Assembly: GCA_023700825.1 (NCBI GenBank)
Contig: JAMPYE010000174.1
Location: 1-8,401, forward strand
Reading direction: 5' to 3'
Length of the DNA stretch: 8,401 nucleotides
DNA from: Thermoanaerobaculia bacterium
GTDB taxonomy: Bacteria; Acidobacteriota; Thermoanaerobaculia; Gp7-AA8
Every line of letters starts with the position of its first letter. Position 1 is the first letter of the stretch. This document shows positions 6,291 to 8,401 of the stretch, one piece after another. Below the pieces are notes generated by a model. That model was not told where the DNA came from. It saw nothing but the letters and a program-made list of their open reading frames with translations, and did no database searches. The position numbers and the translations under genes were made by a program.

Positions 6291-6857
6291 TCATCTGACG
6301 GGCAGCTCGTGGTCCTCGTGCATCTCGGAACGGCCGTTCGCGAGGAACTTGTCGATCACGTCCGCGTGTGCCTGGATCAGCTTCACGACGTACGGGTCCT
6401 TCGACGTCTCGCGCACGCGGACCCCTTTCTCCGTCGGCTCGATCACCATCTCGATCCCGTCGGCATTCCTGAAGAGCTCGACGAAGAACGGGTCGCGCTG
6501 GTGGATCGGTTTCGCGTCGTGGATGCGGCCCTTCATCGACGCGACATGGCCCTTGATCTGCTGCGCGACCGCCGCGTCGTCCGATTCCGTCAGTGTGTCG
6601 ACACCCGATTCGGTCTTCGTCACGGTCCGCGTGATCTTGTCGCGGTTGTCGACGAGGAAGTGGATCATGTCTCGATCTGCGGCGTGGCCCGGATCGCCGG
6701 CGTGCATCCTCTTGCCGTGCTGATTGCCCTGTCCACGTCCCTGTCCCTGACCTTTGCCCATGCCAGAGCCCTGGCCGCAGCCGTGGCCCTGTGCGAAAGG
6801 CGCTGGCGCGAAGCCGAAGATTGCGATGATTCCGATGACGATGGCGAGTCGCTTCAT
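6291..6857 (-). CDS. Secreted Gly/Gln/His-rich protein of unknown function
   Basis: The 188-residue product begins MKRLAIVIGIIAIFGF and APAPFAQG, a typical Sec signal peptide likely cut after residue 22, so it should act in the periplasm or outside. ATG 6857 is chosen over upstream frames because GGGAGGAG lies 9 bases before it and the signal peptide starts there. Residues 24-57 are a low-complexity stretch of Gly alternating with Gln, Lys, Arg and His, with one Cys (Cys27). Residues 61-188 form a folded-looking domain with HFLVDNRDKITRTV, HVASMKGRIHDAKPIHQRDPFFVELF and ETSKDPYVVKLIQAHADVI. I have an impression that similar C-terminal domains occur in other uncharacterised bacterial secreted proteins, but I cannot name a family. 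Several spaced histidines (66, 104, 113, 119, 164) could bind metal or haem; this is only an inference. It is divergent from the ATP-type phosphofructokinase and may share an mRNA with the GAF-PAS gene. Confidence 0.85.
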   Translation of the reverse strand: MKRLAIVIGIIAIFGFAPAPFAQGHGCGQGSGMGKGQGQGRGQGNQHGKRMHAGDPGHAADRDMIHFLVDNRDKITRTVTKTESGVDTLTESDDAAVAQQIKGHVASMKGRIHDAKPIHQRDPFFVELFRNADGIEMVIEPTEKGVRVRETSKDPYVVKLIQAHADVIDKFLANGRSEMHEDHELPVR

Positions 6858-7016
6858 GATCGTCCGCTCCTCCCGGGATGCTACGAGCCCGACGACCATT
6901 GGGGCGTGATTTGCACCACGCGGGCGTGTGGTGGGCGAACAGGCCGATCGGGTGGAGGGTCGCCGTGTGACGCACTTCACCCGACGCGCGATTCGCGCGC
7001 GGATACAATTCATGCC
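6858..7016. promoter_or_regulatory. Divergent promoter region with two inverted repeats
   Basis: This 159-base gap separates the secreted-protein gene (-) from the second phosphofructokinase (+). It contains the strong - strand ribosome binding site GGGAGGAG (6867-6874), the inverted repeat CACCAC-N8-GTGGTG (6914-6933), and a 15-base odd palindrome CGCGCGATTCGCGCG (6985-6999). The palindrome ends four bases before the + strand -10 candidate TACAAT at 7004-7009. A repressor bound to the palindrome would block that promoter. No good -35 box is visible on either strand. Confidence 0.4.
7004..7009 (+). promoter_or_regulatory. Putative -10 box for leaderless transcription of phosphofructokinase
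   Basis: GATACAAT (7002-7009) ends 7 bases before the ATG at 7017. A transcript starting at the usual distance from this box would begin at or next to the start codon. No Shine-Dalgarno sequence lies upstream, which agrees with a leaderless mRNA. An out-of-frame ATG lies at 7012. Confidence 0.5.
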
Positions 7017-8300
7017 ATGGAACAGCTTCCGAGCTTCGAGATCGCGCAACTTGGCGAACCGCGGCACGTCTCACCGCTCGCCGACTACGGCTTCATCCGC
7101 GAAGACGACCGCATCCTCTACCACGCCGAGATGCGTGACGTGAAGTCGTACCTCGACGCCGGCAAGGAGCCACCGACGTTCGAGTGTGCCGGCGCTCGCT
7201 CGCGGATCTACTTCGACCCGCGCGAAGTGAGGGCGGGCATCGTGACTTGCGGTGGACTCTGTCCCGGTCTCAACGACGTGATTCGCGCGGTCGTGCTCAG
7301 TCTCTGGCATCACTACGGCGTTCGCGAAATTCTCGGGTTCCAGTACGGCTACGAAGGGCTCGTCGGCCGCTACTGGCACGAGCCGATTCAGCTCAACCCT
7401 GAAGAGGTCGAGGGCATCCGCGGGCGCGGCGGATCGATCCTGAAATCGTCGCGCGGGCCGCAGGACATCAAGGAGATGGTCGAGACGCTCGTTCGCCTGA
7501 AGGTGAACGTGCTGTTTACCGTCGGCGGCGACGGTACGCTCAAAGGGGCGCGCGCCATCGCCGAGGAGGCGGCGAGACGCGGCCATGAAGTGGCCGTCGT
7601 CGGCATACCGAAGACGATCGACAACGACATTCTCTTCGTCGAGCGGTCGTTCGGATTCGTGACCGCCTCCTCGGAGGCGAGACGCGCAATCTCCGCGGCG
7701 CACGTCGAGGCGATTGGCGCGCGCAATGGCGTCGGTCTCGTGAAGCTGATGGGGCGCGAGTCGGGATTCATCTCGGTCTACGCGACGCTCGCGAGCGGTG
7801 ACGTCAACTTCTGCCTGATCCCCGAAGAGCGTTTCCGTCTCGAGCCGCTGCTCGAGGCGCTCGAGAAGCGGCTCGAGCACCGGGGCCACGCCGTCATCGT
7901 CGTCGCCGAAGGGGCGGGCCAGGATCTGCTGGAAGAGAGCGGTGGCGCGGACGCCTCGGGAAACCGCAAGCTCGGCGACATCGGTGTCTACCTCCGCGAC
8001 GCGATCCGGGCGCACTTCGCGAAGATCAACACCGAGCTGAACCTGAAGTACATCGATCCGAGCTACACGATTCGATCGCTCCCCGCAGAGGCGAGCGATG
8101 CCTCGTTCTGCATGCTCCTGGGACAGAACGCGGTGCACGCTGCGATGGCGGGCAAGACGAACGTGCTCATCAGCTCCTGGCACGGCAAGGCCATCCACGT
8201 TCCGGTCGACGCCGCGGTGACTCGACGCCAGAAGGTCGATCCGAACAGCTGGCTATGGGGGAGCGTGCTCAGCTCGACGGGGCAGGGGGCGCTGGACTAG
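7017..8300 (+). CDS. 6-phosphofructokinase, ATP-type signature (plant/trypanosome-like group)
   Basis: This cytoplasmic enzyme converts fructose 6-phosphate to fructose 1,6-bisphosphate. The 427-residue chain has an N-terminal extension of about 70 residues before the donor loop GIVTCGGLCPGLNDVIRAV (74-92). Further motifs are GYEGL (111-115), GGDGT (170-174), PKTIDND (198-204) with catalytic Asp202, MGRESG (245-250) and YIDPSYTIRS (345-354). Gly173 and Lys199 are at the positions of E. coli PfkA Gly104 and Gly124. Gly plus Lys is known from ATP-dependent enzymes of the pyrophosphate-like lineage in plants, trypanosomatids and some bacteria, so ATP is the inferred donor. The extension and the CGGLCPGLN wording fit that lineage too. 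ATG 7017 is chosen because no ribosome binding site exists nearby and a -10 box lies 7 bases upstream. The gene is only distantly similar to the other phosphofructokinase here, so it is not a recent duplicate. Confidence 0.93.
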   Translation: MEQLPSFEIAQLGEPRHVSPLADYGFIREDDRILYHAEMRDVKSYLDAGKEPPTFECAGARSRIYFDPREVRAGIVTCGGLCPGLNDVIRAVVLSLWHHYGVREILGFQYGYEGLVGRYWHEPIQLNPEEVEGIRGRGGSILKSSRGPQDIKEMVETLVRLKVNVLFTVGGDGTLKGARAIAEEAARRGHEVAVVGIPKTIDNDILFVERSFGFVTASSEARRAISAAHVEAIGARNGVGLVKLMGRESGFISVYATLASGDVNFCLIPEERFRLEPLLEALEKRLEHRGHAVIVVAEGAGQDLLEESGGADASGNRKLGDIGVYLRDAIRAHFAKINTELNLKYIDPSYTIRSLPAEASDASFCMLLGQNAVHAAMAGKTNVLISSWHGKAIHVPVDAAVTRRQKVDPNSWLWGSVLSSTGQGALD

Positions 8301-8365
8301 GGCGGCAATGCCATCAACCTAATGGCGGGAGACGTCGAGACTTTCCATCATCCTGCTGCAGAAAC

Positions 8366-8401
8366 CGAAATGAAGAATGAAGAATGGCGAATGATGAATG
8401 A
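8366..8401 (+). repeat. GAATGNN heptad arm, cut by the window end (element D)
   Basis: Starting 65 bases after the phosphofructokinase stop, the sequence reads CGAAATG-AA, GAATG-AA, GAATG-GC, GAATG-AT, GAATG-A. This is the same framework, in the same phase and length, as the left arm of element A (36-71), differing only at the free positions. The window ends before the expected GAGC inner end, loop and mirrored right arm. Confidence 0.88.

Noticed and set aside
6237..7016. In-frame upstream extension of the second phosphofructokinase
   Set aside because: It crosses the whole secreted-protein gene on the other strand. The family N-terminus, the -10 box and the family length all point to ATG 7017.
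6858..7067. N-terminal extension of the secreted protein to 7067
   Set aside because: The signal peptide and the strong GGGAGGAG site both place the start at 6857, and the extension is Arg-rich non-coding sequence across the divergent promoter.

Overview
The window is GC-rich bacterial DNA holding six intact protein genes, with no RNA genes, CRISPR arrays or transposase genes. GC-rich coding sequence, a serine prolyl aminopeptidase, a lipoprotein M3 peptidase, two divergent phosphofructokinases and heptad-repeat hairpins between genes fit a free-living heterotroph. I think Acidobacteriota (Thermoanaerobaculia-like) is most likely, but this is an impression from gene content and not proven by any marker.

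Layout from left to right. Positions 36-130 form a long inverted repeat built of GAATGNN heptads. A prolyl aminopeptidase gene (186-1133, +) follows, and its stop codon runs straight into a second inverted repeat built of AGGCGAN heptads (1131-1226). Next is a lipoprotein peptidyl-dipeptidase of the Dcp/M3 family (1359-3530, +). It converges on a phosphofructokinase of the pyrophosphate-type signature (3749-4933, -). The convergent gap holds AGGCGAN arms on both sides of a bidirectional terminator (3636-3672). A 408-base gap (4934-5341) without a convincing gene precedes a GAF-PAS sensor with no output domain (5342-6190, -) and a secreted, Gly/Gln/His-rich protein of unknown function (6291-6857, -). 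Divergent from the latter is a second phosphofructokinase with ATP-type signature (7017-8300, +), probably read from a leaderless mRNA. The window ends inside another GAATGNN heptad arm (8366-8401).

Together the genes suggest two themes: peptide breakdown (an exo-acting prolyl aminopeptidase beside an envelope-anchored dipeptidyl carboxypeptidase), and control of the fructose-6-phosphate/fructose-1,6-bisphosphate step by two enzymes likely to use different phosphoryl donors. The least explained part is the pair of heptad hairpin families. In the completely contained GAATGNN hairpin every arm-to-arm mismatch falls on the two free positions of the heptad. In the AGGCGAN hairpin the mismatches fall on the one free position. 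The AGGCGAN copies begin at or one base after the stop codons of three genes.
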